Origin: Neobacillus sp. YX16
GTDB taxonomy: Bacteria > Bacillota > Bacilli > Bacillales > Cytobacillaceae
Length of the DNA stretch: 64,000 bases
NCBI RefSeq assembly: GCF_030123505.1
Contig: NZ_CP126115.1
Location: 1,998,001 to 2,062,000 of the forward strand
Direction: 5' to 3'
Shown here: in pieces, positions 17,251-26,278 of the stretch
Position numbering within the stretch: the stretch's first letter is position 1
Layout: each line of letters begins with the position of its first letter
Notes under the pieces: generated by a model
What the model was told of the DNA's origin: nothing
The model's database searches: none
The model's input: the letters and a program-made list of their open reading frames with translations, nothing else
Made by a program: the position numbers and the translations under genes

Positions 17251-18096
17251 ATGATGAATATTGGAATTAGAGCACATGATATTGAAAACCTGCCATTGGA
17301 AGAATTAGTACAAGAAATTGCTGGTAAAGGGCTTACATCCGTTCAGTTGGCTTTAAGTAAATCCTTAGGGAACGTGAATACGGAGACAGGTAGTTTAAGT
17401 CCAGGATTTGCTCAGTATGTTAGAAGTGTATTCGCAAAGCATCATGTTCAGATTGCAGTATTAGGCTGCTATATTAATATAATTCATCCGGATTTAGAAG
17501 AGAGAAGAAAAGGGATGGAGCGCTTTAAAGAGCATATCCGTTTTGCCAGGGAATTTGGCTGCAGTATCGTTGCAACTGAAACAGGAAATGTAAACGCGGA
17601 GATTTTCTATACCGAAGAGAACTTCAAAGAAGAACCTTTTTTAGAAGTGGTTGAAAGTGTCCGTGAACTGGTTAGGGAAGCAGAAAAATTCGGAGTAATT
17701 GTGGGTATTGAAGCAGGGATTAACCACCCTGTGTACTCGCCGAAAGTAATGAAGAGACTCTTAAATTCTATCAATTCAAATAATCTACAAGTAATCCTTG
17801 ACCCGGTAAATCTATTAACAATTGATACGTACCAAAACCAAGAAGAGATATTTCAAGAAGCCATGGATTTATTTGGTGAAAGAGTAGTCATCCTCCACGC
17901 AAAGGACTTTATCATAGAAAACAACCAACTAATACCAACCGCAGTTGGTAAAGGACTATTAAACTATGAGTATATTTTGAACGTTGTAAAAGAGAAAAAA
18001 CCATTTATAAACATCCTATTAGAAGAAACAAAAGAACCTTTTATAGATGAAAGTATTGCTTTCTTAAAAGAAGCCTGCGTTAAGGCTGATTATTAA
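17251..18096 (+). CDS. sugar phosphate isomerase/epimerase family TIM-barrel protein
   Basis: This 281-residue protein belongs to the xylose isomerase-like/AP endonuclease 2 barrel family. Metal-site patterns include ATETGN, GIEAGINHPVY, VILDPVNLL and VILHAKDFI followed by VGKGLLNYEYIL. These proteins isomerise or epimerise sugars and keto-sugars, or act as inositol-type dehydratases. It is cytoplasmic. Two ATG codons are adjacent at 17251 and 17254; GGTGGGG at about 17238 fits either. It lies between a GH105 gene and a Gfo/Idh dehydrogenase, a pairing often seen for 3-keto-sugar or rare-sugar conversions. The exact substrate is unknown. Confidence 0.8.
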   Translation: MMNIGIRAHDIENLPLEELVQEIAGKGLTSVQLALSKSLGNVNTETGSLSPGFAQYVRSVFAKHHVQIAVLGCYINIIHPDLEERRKGMERFKEHIRFAREFGCSIVATETGNVNAEIFYTEENFKEEPFLEVVESVRELVREAEKFGVIVGIEAGINHPVYSPKVMKRLLNSINSNNLQVILDPVNLLTIDTYQNQEEIFQEAMDLFGERVVILHAKDFIIENNQLIPTAVGKGLLNYEYILNVVKEKKPFINILLEETKEPFIDESIAFLKEACVKADY

Positions 18097-18105
18097 TTTT
18101 GCCAC

Positions 18106-18254
18106 CTGTTAATTGGAGCCAAAGGTGCGAGACTCCTGCAGGAGTAAGGGGCAGGGGAGACCCCGCAGGCACTTTAGCGCCGAGGAGGATCCCCGGACCT
18201 CCTGCGGAAAGCGAAGCACCTGGAGTGGAAATCAACAGACCAATTTTACACAGC
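18106..18254. repeat. MITE-like dispersed repeat, short copy
   Basis: Shares with 15538-15781 the runs GCGAGACTCCT, CAGGGGAGACCCC, CGAGGAGG, CCTGCGGAAAGC and ATCAACAG, in the same orientation. Ends CTGTTAATT and AATCAACAG are partly inverted. It lies inside the operon between the isomerase and dehydrogenase genes and has no coding capacity of its own; a reading frame running through it into the next gene is not a real N-terminal extension. Confidence 0.75.
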
Positions 18255-18289
18255 AAATAAAAAATTCATTTAAAAGAGGGGGCACAACA

Positions 18290-19609
18290 ATGAATAGAAT
18301 TGTTGTTTGTGGTTTAAGTAATCGAGCATTAGGAATGTTTATTCAATCAATCGTTCATCAATTTGGTTCAAATAATCAAGTGGTAGGAATACTTGATACC
18401 GACCCGCGAAGAATAGAAATCTGCAAGGATAGTTTTTCTGAATTAAAATCTGTCCCTTCTTACAATCCAGATCAATTCCAACAAATGATTGACGAAACGA
18501 ATCCTGACACAGTCATTGTAACAAGCAGAGATGATACCCATATTGATTTTATACTACAAGGATTAGAGAATAACTTAACAGTGATTACAGAAAAACCAAT
18601 GGTAACAAAAGCGGAAGATGCTAGAAGAGTAGTAGAAGCAGAACAGAGAAGTAAGGGGAAAGTAATCGTCGCCTTTAACTATCGTTACAATCCGTATCAT
18701 CGAAAAATAAAAGAACTGATTCTAGAAGGAAAAATCGGAAGAGTCACTTCCGTAGACTTAAATTGGTATATTGATACCTATCATGGCGCCAGTTACTTTA
18801 AAAGATGGAACCGCAACCGAAATTTTTCAGGCGGTTTATCGATTCATAAATCCACTCACCATTTTGACCTAGTCAATTGGTGGCTTGATCAGAATCCAGA
18901 AGAAGTATTTGCATATGGAGCCTTAAATTACTTCGGTAAAGAAGGAGAATTTAATCCAAGCCAAACCGACAACCGTTATTGTAGTACATGTGATGAGAAA
19001 CTATCGTGTGCATACTATATGCGCTGGTCAAACCGTAGAAATAATATAGCCGTTAAAGACGACCATATTAAAGCTGATAGCATAGAGAAGTCGGCCCAAA
19101 ATTATACCCATTATCGTCCTGATTCCTGTATCTTTGATCACGAAATTGAAATCGAAGATACATATGTAGCGACAGTTAAATATGACAAAGGTGCATTCTT
19201 AAGCTATTCCGTAAATTTCTCGCTTCCATATGAAGGATATCGGTTAGCGATTAACGGAACAAAAGGAAGAATAGAAACGACCGAATTCCATGAACCAAGC
19301 AGGATACCATTTTCTGTTCCAGAACAAACAATTGAGTTCTATCCATTATTTGGCGGGGCAAAAGAGACCATCAATGTTCTCCAAACTGGAGGAGGACACG
19401 GCGGTGGAGACCCTGTATTGTTAGAGGACCTTTTCATGGGTGTAGATCAGACTCGCTCTTACTCCATTTTAGCGGGTGCAGAGGCAGGAGCATACTCAAT
19501 TGCAGTTGGTGAAGGTGTATGGCGTTCCGTGAAAGAAAATAAGCCAATGAAGATTAATGATTTATTAAAAAATAATGTGGAATTTTCTTTGCCAAAGGCT
19601 ATTTTATAG
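18290..19609 (+). CDS. Gfo/Idh/MocA family oxidoreductase with a cysteine cluster
   Basis: This 439-residue NAD(P)-dependent dehydrogenase has the N-terminal Rossmann fold (VVCGLSNRALGMF), TEKPM as the catalytic lysine motif, and a long C-terminal domain. Unusual is C231-x2-C234-x5-C240 (YCSTCDEKLSCAY), which looks like a metal-binding loop not found in typical short family members. The start at 18290 follows AAGAGGGGG by eight bases; an in-frame start at 18113 would include the dispersed repeat. It probably oxidises or reduces a sugar or uronic acid released from pectin. It is in the operon of GH105 genes and the isomerase. Confidence 0.85.
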   Translation: MNRIVVCGLSNRALGMFIQSIVHQFGSNNQVVGILDTDPRRIEICKDSFSELKSVPSYNPDQFQQMIDETNPDTVIVTSRDDTHIDFILQGLENNLTVITEKPMVTKAEDARRVVEAEQRSKGKVIVAFNYRYNPYHRKIKELILEGKIGRVTSVDLNWYIDTYHGASYFKRWNRNRNFSGGLSIHKSTHHFDLVNWWLDQNPEEVFAYGALNYFGKEGEFNPSQTDNRYCSTCDEKLSCAYYMRWSNRRNNIAVKDDHIKADSIEKSAQNYTHYRPDSCIFDHEIEIEDTYVATVKYDKGAFLSYSVNFSLPYEGYRLAINGTKGRIETTEFHEPSRIPFSVPEQTIEFYPLFGGAKETINVLQTGGGHGGGDPVLLEDLFMGVDQTRSYSILAGAEAGAYSIAVGEGVWRSVKENKPMKINDLLKNNVEFSLPKAIL

Positions 19610-19618
19610 AGCTCATGG

Positions 19619-19722
19619 TTACCGTTGAAGCAGAAATATCAAGGTACAGGGAATCAAAGAAGGATTTTGATTACCGTTGAATTAGAAAAATCATGATAGA
19701 GGGAATCAAACGAGACTTTTGG
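19619..19722. repeat. two tandem 52-bp imperfect repeats
   Basis: Units 19619-19670 and 19671-19722 align without gaps, 41 of 52 identical. Both contain TTACCGTTGAA and GGGAATCAAA. They fill the gap between the dehydrogenase gene and the second GH105 gene. They might bind a regulator or be a small dispersed repeat. Confidence 0.75.
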
Positions 19723-19744
19723 ATCCAAATAAAGGAGGAAATGT

Positions 19745-20776
19745 ATGCCACAGTTAGTGCTTGAAGAAAACAAGGTATCTCAGGCAATTGATCGGGTTGT
19801 TGAAAGAACATTTAATATGGATTTCAGTTGGGATTGGCCAGGAGGAGTTGCTTTTTTTGGTGTAGCCGAAGCATATGAAGCGACCGGGGAAGAGAAATAC
19901 CTTCAAAAGATTAAGGATTGGGTTGATTCAGAATTAGAGGATGGGCTGCCAAGGTTAACGGTAAATGCTTCCTCGATTGGTCACGTCCTATTAACGCTAT
20001 ACAAAGCGACTAATGATGAAAAGTATTTAGAGACAGCTATAAAAATGGCAGATTATCTGCTTCATGATGCCGAGCGGTTTGCAGATGGAGTGTTGCAGCA
20101 TACTGTAAATGGCACGAAATATCAATTCCCAGAGCAGGCTTGGGTCGATACCATGTTTATGGCCGGATATTTCCTTTTGAGAATTGGGCACATGTTAGAA
20201 AGGGAAGATTATTTTAACTTTGGATTAAAGCAATATCATGGCCATGAAAATTTTCTTCAGGATGATAGGACGAACCTGTATTATCATGGCTGGGATAACA
20301 TCGCCCAAAATCATATGTCCAGTATTTTCTGGGCACGGGGGAACAGCTGGGCTGCTTATACAATGGCTAGAGCACTAGAGCTTATCGAGGTTCAGCATCC
20401 ATCATTTATGGTGATTCAGGGTTCGTTGCGTGATCAGTTAAGTGCATTAGTAAGATTACAATCAGATTCAGGACTTTGGCATACGATTGTAGACGACCCG
20501 GACTCTTATTTAGAAACTTCAGGCTCAGCCGGGATTGCTGCAGCACTGTTAACGAGTGGGATATTATACAATAAATATACTCAAAAAGCTCTTGAAGCCA
20601 TTCTTAGCCAAATCAAAGAAGATGGTTCCGTTATGGGAGTTTCTGCAGGAACGGCTGTAATGTATGATGCCGATGGATACAAAGAAGTCCCTTATAAACG
20701 TGTACAGGGATGGGGACAAGGATTAGTACTTGCATTTTTGTCATTATTAATAAAAAGAGAAAATAGACAAGAATAA
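19745..20776 (+). CDS. GH105 unsaturated rhamnogalacturonyl/glucuronyl hydrolase, second copy (YesR-like)
   Basis: This 343-residue enzyme carries the family signatures AWVDTMFMAGYF (catalytic Asp135), YYHGWDN, WARGNSWAAYTMARALE, DSGLWHTIVDD and ETSGSAGIAAAL. It lacks a signal peptide. AAAGGAGG precedes the ATG by about six bases. It differs clearly from the first GH105 at 16142, so the two probably have different leaving-group or linkage preferences on unsaturated oligosaccharides. A terminator-like hairpin follows. Confidence 0.9.
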   Translation: MPQLVLEENKVSQAIDRVVERTFNMDFSWDWPGGVAFFGVAEAYEATGEEKYLQKIKDWVDSELEDGLPRLTVNASSIGHVLLTLYKATNDEKYLETAIKMADYLLHDAERFADGVLQHTVNGTKYQFPEQAWVDTMFMAGYFLLRIGHMLEREDYFNFGLKQYHGHENFLQDDRTNLYYHGWDNIAQNHMSSIFWARGNSWAAYTMARALELIEVQHPSFMVIQGSLRDQLSALVRLQSDSGLWHTIVDDPDSYLETSGSAGIAAALLTSGILYNKYTQKALEAILSQIKEDGSVMGVSAGTAVMYDADGYKEVPYKRVQGWGQGLVLAFLSLLIKRENRQE

Positions 20777-20819
20777 AAAATAACCTGTGGAAAATCTGGA
20801 TGTTCCACGGGTTATTTTT
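20777..20819 (+). terminator. hairpin terminator between GH105 and GH115-like genes
   Basis: AATAACC-T-GTGGAA pairs with TTCCAC-G-GGTTATT, with one mismatch, and is followed by T-rich sequence. It may partly end the first half of the operon; 57 bases separate it from the next gene. Confidence 0.7.
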
Positions 20820-20875
20820 AGGTAGGACACCTTAAAGGTACGAGTTTCATAGATTAACGAATAAATGGAGGGATA

Positions 20876-22954
20876 ATGTTGAAGCTTTCCAATGTAGTAA
20901 TTAATGGTGATTCCACCATCTCCCTGCCTACAACGATCACCACCCCGATCAGGCATGCAGTGGACATGATTATGAAAGATCATGAAAAGGTATTTGGAAA
21001 AACGCCAAAACTCTGTTCCCCAAACACGGAAGCTGCCGATATATTCATTCGATATGCCGCTCATGAAGAGGAATGCCCACAAAGACCAGAAGCCTACGGT
21101 TTTCGGTTTACAGAAAATAATGGGAAGTGTTCATTCCAAATCATTGGCTATGACGATTTGGGAATTATCTATGGGTTACTTCATTACAGTCATCAATACT
21201 TAGGCGTGGATCCTTTTTGGTTCTGGGCGGATTTGCACATTAAACCCAAACCTGAGGTCCATATACCAGCTGTAGAGTTTAACTCCCCGGAAAAAAAGGT
21301 GAAATACCGTGGCTGGTTTGTCAATGATGAGGTCTTTCTGATTGGATGGAAGGAAGAATACCCTCCATCAAAAGAGATATGGTATCCCGTTTTCGAAGCA
21401 TTATTAAGGTGCGGAGGGAATATGGTGATCCCCGGTACCGATCTCCCGAAAAATGGCATTCATGCGGATTTAGCAGCGGAAATGGGCTTATGGGTTACCC
21501 ATCATCACGCTGAACCTTTGGGTGCAGAAATGTTCTTAAGGGCATTTCCAGGAAAGAAACCTAGCTACAAACAAAATCCAAAGTTATTTGAGTCACTATG
21601 GGAAGAAGCCATTGAGAAACAAAAGAATGAGAAAATTGTCTGGGTACTTTCGTTTCGCGGACAAGGAGATGCCCCTTTTTGGCAGTACGATCCAGAATTT
21701 GATACACCTGAAAATAGAGGGGCTATGATTTCAAAGGTTGTGCATAGGCAATATGAAATGATAAAGAACTCCGTTGTAAATCCTGTCTGCTCCATGGCTT
21801 TATATGGAGAAATATCCGAATTGTACAAAGCGGGACATGTGAAGGTACCTGATGGTGTTATTAAAATATGGGCTGATAACGGGTATGGAAAAATGGTGAC
21901 CCGGAGACAGGGAAATGAAAACTACCGGATTCCTTCTCTTCCAGCAGCGAATGAAACAGGGGAGCATGGCCTTTATTATCATATAACTTTCCATGACCTC
22001 CAGGCTTCTAATCATTTAACGATGTTTCCATCTCCGCCAGAACTGATAAAAGAGGAGCTTGAAAAGGCGTTTGATGTTGGTGCGCTATCCTACTTGCTGC
22101 TTAACAGCGGCAATATCCGTATGCATCTTTACCCGCTGGATATTGTCCGTGAATTATGGAATCACGGCACAATCAATATAGAAAAACATTTACAAACATA
22201 TATTGAACGTCTTTACACAACGCAAAACAAAGAAATTGCAAAGCTTTACAAAAGATATTTTGAAAATACTATTTTCTATGGTCCAAATTCAGATGACAAG
22301 GCAGGAGATGAATTTTATCACCATCCTGCAAGGAAGATTATTGGACATTGGCTTCAGGGGAAATCAAATATTCCGATGGAAAGACTGTACTGGGCCACAG
22401 GCGAAATTTCTTTTACCGATCAAGTGAATTGGTTCTTGGAAAAGTGTGAAATTGGTTTAGCACATTGGGAAGAATTTTTAACTCAGTGCAGGAATCTCTC
22501 TATGAAGCTGCCAAAAGAAGACCGTAAACTTTTCTCCGATCAGCTAATTTTGCAAGCGGAATTACATGCCTTCGGATGTAAAGGTTTTATATCCCTTTGT
22601 AACGCCTATATTTCTTTTACCAAAAATGATAATCCGCTTGCTTTTGTCTATGCATCGAAATCAATCGATCATTACAAGGATTGTAAACAAGCATTAAAAC
22701 GTGCAGAGCATGGAAAGTGGGAGAATTTTTATCGTGGTGATTGGTTAACAAATATTGACAGTACCATTTATTCTCTGGAAGCACTGCGTAAATTTCTACG
22801 GATGCAGGGAGACAGCCCTGATTTCTTTTTATGGTACAAAGAGTACCTAATGCCGGAAACGGAAAAATACATTTATTTGGAGAATACTCACCGAAATCCT
22901 TTGTCTGATGATGAACTGGCACGAAGATTAGCTGTAAAGTTTCTTCACGAATAA
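20876..22954 (+). CDS. GH115-like glycoside hydrolase (alpha-glucuronidase-related)
   Basis: This 692-residue protein has an N-terminal domain like the GH20/GH115 helper domain (FGKTPKLCS, FQIIGYDDLGIIYGLLHYS) followed by KVKYRGWFVNDEVFLIGW, similar to the RGxFxNDE entry to the GH115 catalytic domain. GH115 enzymes remove alpha-1,2-linked glucuronic acid from xylan or arabinogalactan. The family members usually are longer, so this may be a distant subgroup. There is no signal peptide. The ATG at 20876 lies only four bases after GGAGGG, so the adjacent TTG at 20879 could be the real start. Neighbours suggest a glucuronic acid or galacturonic acid substrate in pectin or arabinogalactan. Confidence 0.65.
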   Translation: MLKLSNVVINGDSTISLPTTITTPIRHAVDMIMKDHEKVFGKTPKLCSPNTEAADIFIRYAAHEEECPQRPEAYGFRFTENNGKCSFQIIGYDDLGIIYGLLHYSHQYLGVDPFWFWADLHIKPKPEVHIPAVEFNSPEKKVKYRGWFVNDEVFLIGWKEEYPPSKEIWYPVFEALLRCGGNMVIPGTDLPKNGIHADLAAEMGLWVTHHHAEPLGAEMFLRAFPGKKPSYKQNPKLFESLWEEAIEKQKNEKIVWVLSFRGQGDAPFWQYDPEFDTPENRGAMISKVVHRQYEMIKNSVVNPVCSMALYGEISELYKAGHVKVPDGVIKIWADNGYGKMVTRRQGNENYRIPSLPAANETGEHGLYYHITFHDLQASNHLTMFPSPPELIKEELEKAFDVGALSYLLLNSGNIRMHLYPLDIVRELWNHGTINIEKHLQTYIERLYTTQNKEIAKLYKRYFENTIFYGPNSDDKAGDEFYHHPARKIIGHWLQGKSNIPMERLYWATGEISFTDQVNWFLEKCEIGLAHWEEFLTQCRNLSMKLPKEDRKLFSDQLILQAELHAFGCKGFISLCNAYISFTKNDNPLAFVYASKSIDHYKDCKQALKRAEHGKWENFYRGDWLTNIDSTIYSLEALRKFLRMQGDSPDFFLWYKEYLMPETEKYIYLENTHRNPLSDDELARRLAVKFLHE

Positions 22955-22987
22955 GGATTAAACAATATATAAAAGGAGGGGATAATA

Positions 22988-23653
22988 TTGACGAATATAT
23001 TCTTAGCTGGTGACTCCACCGTTGCGAGTTGTCCGCGAAATGAGGCGCCAATGGCCGGTTGGGGACAAGAGTTTCAATCCTTTTTTTCAGAGGATTTAAA
23101 GGTTCATAATTTTGCAAAAGGTGGAGCTAGTACCAATACGTTTATTGAAATAGGGTATTTAGGTATTATACTAGAATTCATTCAGCCCAACGATTACCTG
23201 TTTATTCAATTTGGACATAACGATCAGAAATCGTTCGGTACCCAGCCCTTTACAACCTATCAAACTTATTTAACGGAATATGTAAACGGTGCACGGGACA
23301 AAGGTGCAATCCCGATCTTAATTACTTCTGTTCACCGAAGAAATTTTGATGAAGAGGGCCGAATGGCAAATACTCTCGGGGACTATCCAAAATCAATGAT
23401 GCAATTAGCAGAAGACCTGGATGTCCAGCTTATTAATTTATGGAAAAAAACAGAAAAGCTTTATCAATCATTAGGACCTGAAGGCTCGAAACAATTATTC
23501 ACTTGGTTTAGTGCAAATGAAAATCCAAATTACCCTGATGGAATTCAGGATAATACCCACTTTTGTGAGCACGGTGCAAAGGAAGTTGGCAAACTGGTAA
23601 TCGAAGGAATAAAAGAATTGCAATTACCTATTGCCCAATTTATTAAGGTATAG
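22988..23653 (+). CDS. rhamnogalacturonan acetylesterase, CE12 (SGNH hydrolase, YesT/RhgT-like)
   Basis: This 221-residue SGNH hydrolase removes acetyl groups from rhamnogalacturonan I. Block I is GDST with nucleophile Ser10, block II includes NFAKGGAST, block III is GHND with Asn78, and block V is DNTH with Asp188 and His191. The TTG start at 22988 has AAAAGGAGGGG upstream. It lacks a signal peptide, so it deacetylates imported fragments. It lies 33 bases after the GH115-like gene and 34 before the GH42 gene. Confidence 0.92.
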   Translation: MTNIFLAGDSTVASCPRNEAPMAGWGQEFQSFFSEDLKVHNFAKGGASTNTFIEIGYLGIILEFIQPNDYLFIQFGHNDQKSFGTQPFTTYQTYLTEYVNGARDKGAIPILITSVHRRNFDEEGRMANTLGDYPKSMMQLAEDLDVQLINLWKKTEKLYQSLGPEGSKQLFTWFSANENPNYPDGIQDNTHFCEHGAKEVGKLVIEGIKELQLPIAQFIKV

Positions 23654-23687
23654 ATTGATAGAAACTTATTAAAATGAGGTGAAATAG

Positions 23688-25676
23688 ATGAGTAAGAAAT
23701 TATATCATGGCGCTGCGTACTACCCAGAGCTATGGGATGAAAAAGTAATCGAAGAAGATATTGTCGAAATGAAAAAGACCGGTATTAATGTAGTCAGAAT
23801 CGGAGAGTTTGCCTGGGCATCGATGGAGCCTGAAGAAGGTAAGTTTGACCTTAGCTTTTTCGCAAGAATGATTAACAAACTTTATGAAAATGGTATTGAA
23901 ACGGTCATGTGTACGCCGACACCCACTCCTCCCATCTGGTTTTCTCACAATCATCCAGAACGGATGTATGCGGAAGCTGAAGGAAAGGTAATGGGGCATG
24001 GCTCAAGGCAGCATGCCTGTACCAACCATCCTTATTTTAGAGAAAGAGCAGGACTTATCACAGAACATATCGCAAAAGCATTAGGAAGTTTGCCAGGTGT
24101 AATCGGGTGGCAGCTGGATAACGAGTTTAAGTGTCATGTCAGCGAATGTATGTGTAATACCTGTAAAGAATTATGGCATATTTGGTTAGAGGAGCGCTAT
24201 GGAACGATTGAAATTCTTAATGAAGAATGGGGAACAAAAATTTGGAGTGAATATTATCATAGCTTTGAGCAGGTGCCACAGCCAGGGCCGGCACCATTCT
24301 TACACAATTCTTCACTGAGTACTATGTATCAATTGTTTTCAATGGAAAAAATTGCAGAGTTTGCCGATGAGCAGGCTGAAATCATCCGGAAATATTCTAG
24401 TAGCCCAATTACCCATAATAGCTCCGTTTTTTTTAGTGTGGATAACGAAAGACTGTTCCAAAACCTAGATTTTGCATCTTTTGATACGTATGCAACCATC
24501 GATAATTTTCCAGCTTACTTGATTAATAGTGACCTGTGGAGAAATTTAAAAAAGGACAGACCTTTCTGGGTAATGGAAACAAGTCCATCCTATGCGGCAT
24601 CACTCGCCAGCTATGCGGGCCCACATCCAAATGGTTATTTAAAAGTGGAAGCAGCCGCCGCTTATGCACTTGGTGCAGAAGCCTTTTGCTATTGGCTTTG
24701 GAGGCAGCAGCGTTCGGGCTGTGAACAGCCGCATGGTTCTGTCCTCAGTGCCTGGGGTAAACCTACTATTGGGTATCAAAATGTCATAGAAGTAGAAGCC
24801 ATGCGAAAGGAAATTGAACCTTTTATCATATCGACTAAACCAAGTCAGGCAGATGTCGCAATCACCTATTCCGATAGGTCTAAGGTTTTCTTAAAGACAG
24901 AACCACATCGAAGCTTAAATCATCGCGGATTAATTACAGATTTTTACAAACGTATTTTATCAATGGGAATACATCGCGATGTGATTCCGGAAGGTTGTGA
25001 CCTTGAGGGTTATAAAGTACTATTCACTCCATTTATCCAATATTTATCACCTGAATATATTGCCCGGGCACGACAGTTTGTTGAAAATGGCGGGATTTGG
25101 ATTGCAGGACCATTAACAGGCGGCCGAACCGAGAACCATACCGTACATACTGACAGGGCATTAGGAGAACTTGAAAAAACAGCTGGTGCTGAAGTATTAT
25201 TTACCTTCCCTTTAGATGATACAGGGACAATCGGACGTGCTTTCGATATCTCTGCTCCATTAGGATTGTGGAGTTCAGTTATGGAGGCAGATTCCAATCA
25301 AGCAGTCGGCATTATTGAAGAGGGACTTGCTAAAGGGAAATCATTTATCACAGAGCATAAGCTTGGTAGCGGAAAAATGGTCATGCTTGGCTCGCTGCCA
25401 ATGGGTGAGACGGGGGATCTGTTACTCAGAAAGTTGTTTGAGCACTACTCGCAGGAAGCTGGTGTTACACGGAGAACGGATGTTTCAGAAGGGACTATCG
25501 TTGCTCCACGCCAAGGATCAGGTTATTCTATCTGGTTTGTAATTAATATGGACGGTAATGGCGGAAGTGTTACCATTCCCCAGACAGCGATAGATTTGCA
25601 GACGAATAGTGTAGTAGAACCAGGAAAGCTGGAGCTTGGAAAATTTGAATATAAAATAATTCAATTCAATCAATAG
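23688..25676 (+). CDS. GH42 beta-galactosidase (YesZ-like, zinc-cysteine type)
   Basis: This 662-residue enzyme cleaves beta-galactosyl residues, here probably from galactan side chains of rhamnogalacturonan. The acid/base is Glu146 (QLDNEF) and the nucleophile Glu297 (WVMETSPS). Cys111 and the cluster Cys154, Cys156, Cys159 match the structural zinc site of GH42 enzymes. After the barrel come the trimerisation domain and a small C-terminal beta domain. It is cytoplasmic. GAGGTG at 23672-23677 precedes the ATG. The rhamnose mutarotase gene follows after 25 bases. Confidence 0.93.
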   Translation: MSKKLYHGAAYYPELWDEKVIEEDIVEMKKTGINVVRIGEFAWASMEPEEGKFDLSFFARMINKLYENGIETVMCTPTPTPPIWFSHNHPERMYAEAEGKVMGHGSRQHACTNHPYFRERAGLITEHIAKALGSLPGVIGWQLDNEFKCHVSECMCNTCKELWHIWLEERYGTIEILNEEWGTKIWSEYYHSFEQVPQPGPAPFLHNSSLSTMYQLFSMEKIAEFADEQAEIIRKYSSSPITHNSSVFFSVDNERLFQNLDFASFDTYATIDNFPAYLINSDLWRNLKKDRPFWVMETSPSYAASLASYAGPHPNGYLKVEAAAAYALGAEAFCYWLWRQQRSGCEQPHGSVLSAWGKPTIGYQNVIEVEAMRKEIEPFIISTKPSQADVAITYSDRSKVFLKTEPHRSLNHRGLITDFYKRILSMGIHRDVIPEGCDLEGYKVLFTPFIQYLSPEYIARARQFVENGGIWIAGPLTGGRTENHTVHTDRALGELEKTAGAEVLFTFPLDDTGTIGRAFDISAPLGLWSSVMEADSNQAVGIIEEGLAKGKSFITEHKLGSGKMVMLGSLPMGETGDLLLRKLFEHYSQEAGVTRRTDVSEGTIVAPRQGSGYSIWFVINMDGNGGSVTIPQTAIDLQTNSVVEPGKLELGKFEYKIIQFNQ

Positions 25677-25701
25677 TGAATTTATAAAGGAGGAATCTCT
25701 T

Positions 25702-26016
25702 ATGATTCGAAAAGCATCTGTTATGAAAGTGTTCGAAGGATGTCATGAAGAATATAAAAAACGCCACGATGAATTATGGCCGGAAATGGAAAAGGAATTA
25801 AAAAATCATGGCGCTCATCATTATTCCATTTTTCTAGAAGAGAAGACCAATAATCTGTTCGCATATGTAGAAATTGAGAGTGAAGAAAAATGGAGTGATA
25901 TGGCAAAAACAGAGATTTGCCAAAAATGGTGGGACTATATGAAAGATATTATGGAAACCAATGCCGATAATAGCCCCGTTGCAAACGAATTAAAGCAAGT
26001 GTTTTATTTAGATTAA
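25702..26016 (+). CDS. rhaM: L-rhamnose mutarotase
   Basis: This 104-residue protein interconverts alpha and beta anomers of L-rhamnose. The N-terminal segment has Tyr18 and His22 ([12 protein letters not shown]), equivalent to catalytic residues of E. coli RhaM, and later CQKWWDYM. Size is normal for the family. A GGAGG site at 25690 precedes the ATG. It is the last gene of the operon before a strong terminator. It points to L-rhamnose as a product of the oligosaccharide breakdown; other rhamnose genes (rhaA, rhaB, rhaD) are not in the window. Confidence 0.92.
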   Translation: MIRKASVMKVFEGCHEEYKKRHDELWPEMEKELKNHGAHHYSIFLEEKTNNLFAYVEIESEEKWSDMAKTEICQKWWDYMKDIMETNADNSPVANELKQVFYLD

Positions 26017-26051
26017 AATAGTCCCACTTTTTAAATAATATAGATTCCGAG

Positions 26052-26082
26052 AAAAGCCCTCAAGAACCATAGAGGGCTTTTT
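26052..26082 (+). terminator. Rho-independent terminator after rhaM
   Basis: AAAAGCCCTC / GAGGGCTTTT stem of 10 bp with a 10-base loop and T-run. It closes the GH105-to-rhaM operon. Confidence 0.9.
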
Positions 26083-26108
26083 GGATTTGTACGTACATGT
26101 CTGGTGTT

Positions 26109-26220
26109 AAATTTATAAAGTAAAAATTTTCACTATTTTCTATGAAAAAGGATAGTTAAATGATAAAATCGAATTAATTTCATACGGACAAGTTAACTCA
26201 TTTTTATACTTTATAAATTT
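26109..26220. promoter_or_regulatory. 14-bp perfect inverted repeat bracketing the promoter region of the two-component operon
   Basis: AAATTTATAAAGTA at 26109-26122 and its exact complement TACTTTATAAATTT at 26207-26220 are 84 bases apart. The right arm overlaps a candidate -10 box (TATAAA, 26212-26217). Spaced sites like this may bind the response regulator encoded downstream, but this is not shown. Confidence 0.5.
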
Positions 26221-26278
26221 GGCTACGCTTACAAGAAACGGAAATTTTTGAAAAAAAACAATCGGAGACTTACTCTAT

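Noticed and set aside
18113..18289. N-terminal extension of the Gfo/Idh gene
   Set aside because: The bases are a copy of the dispersed repeat; the real ribosome binding site is at about 18274.
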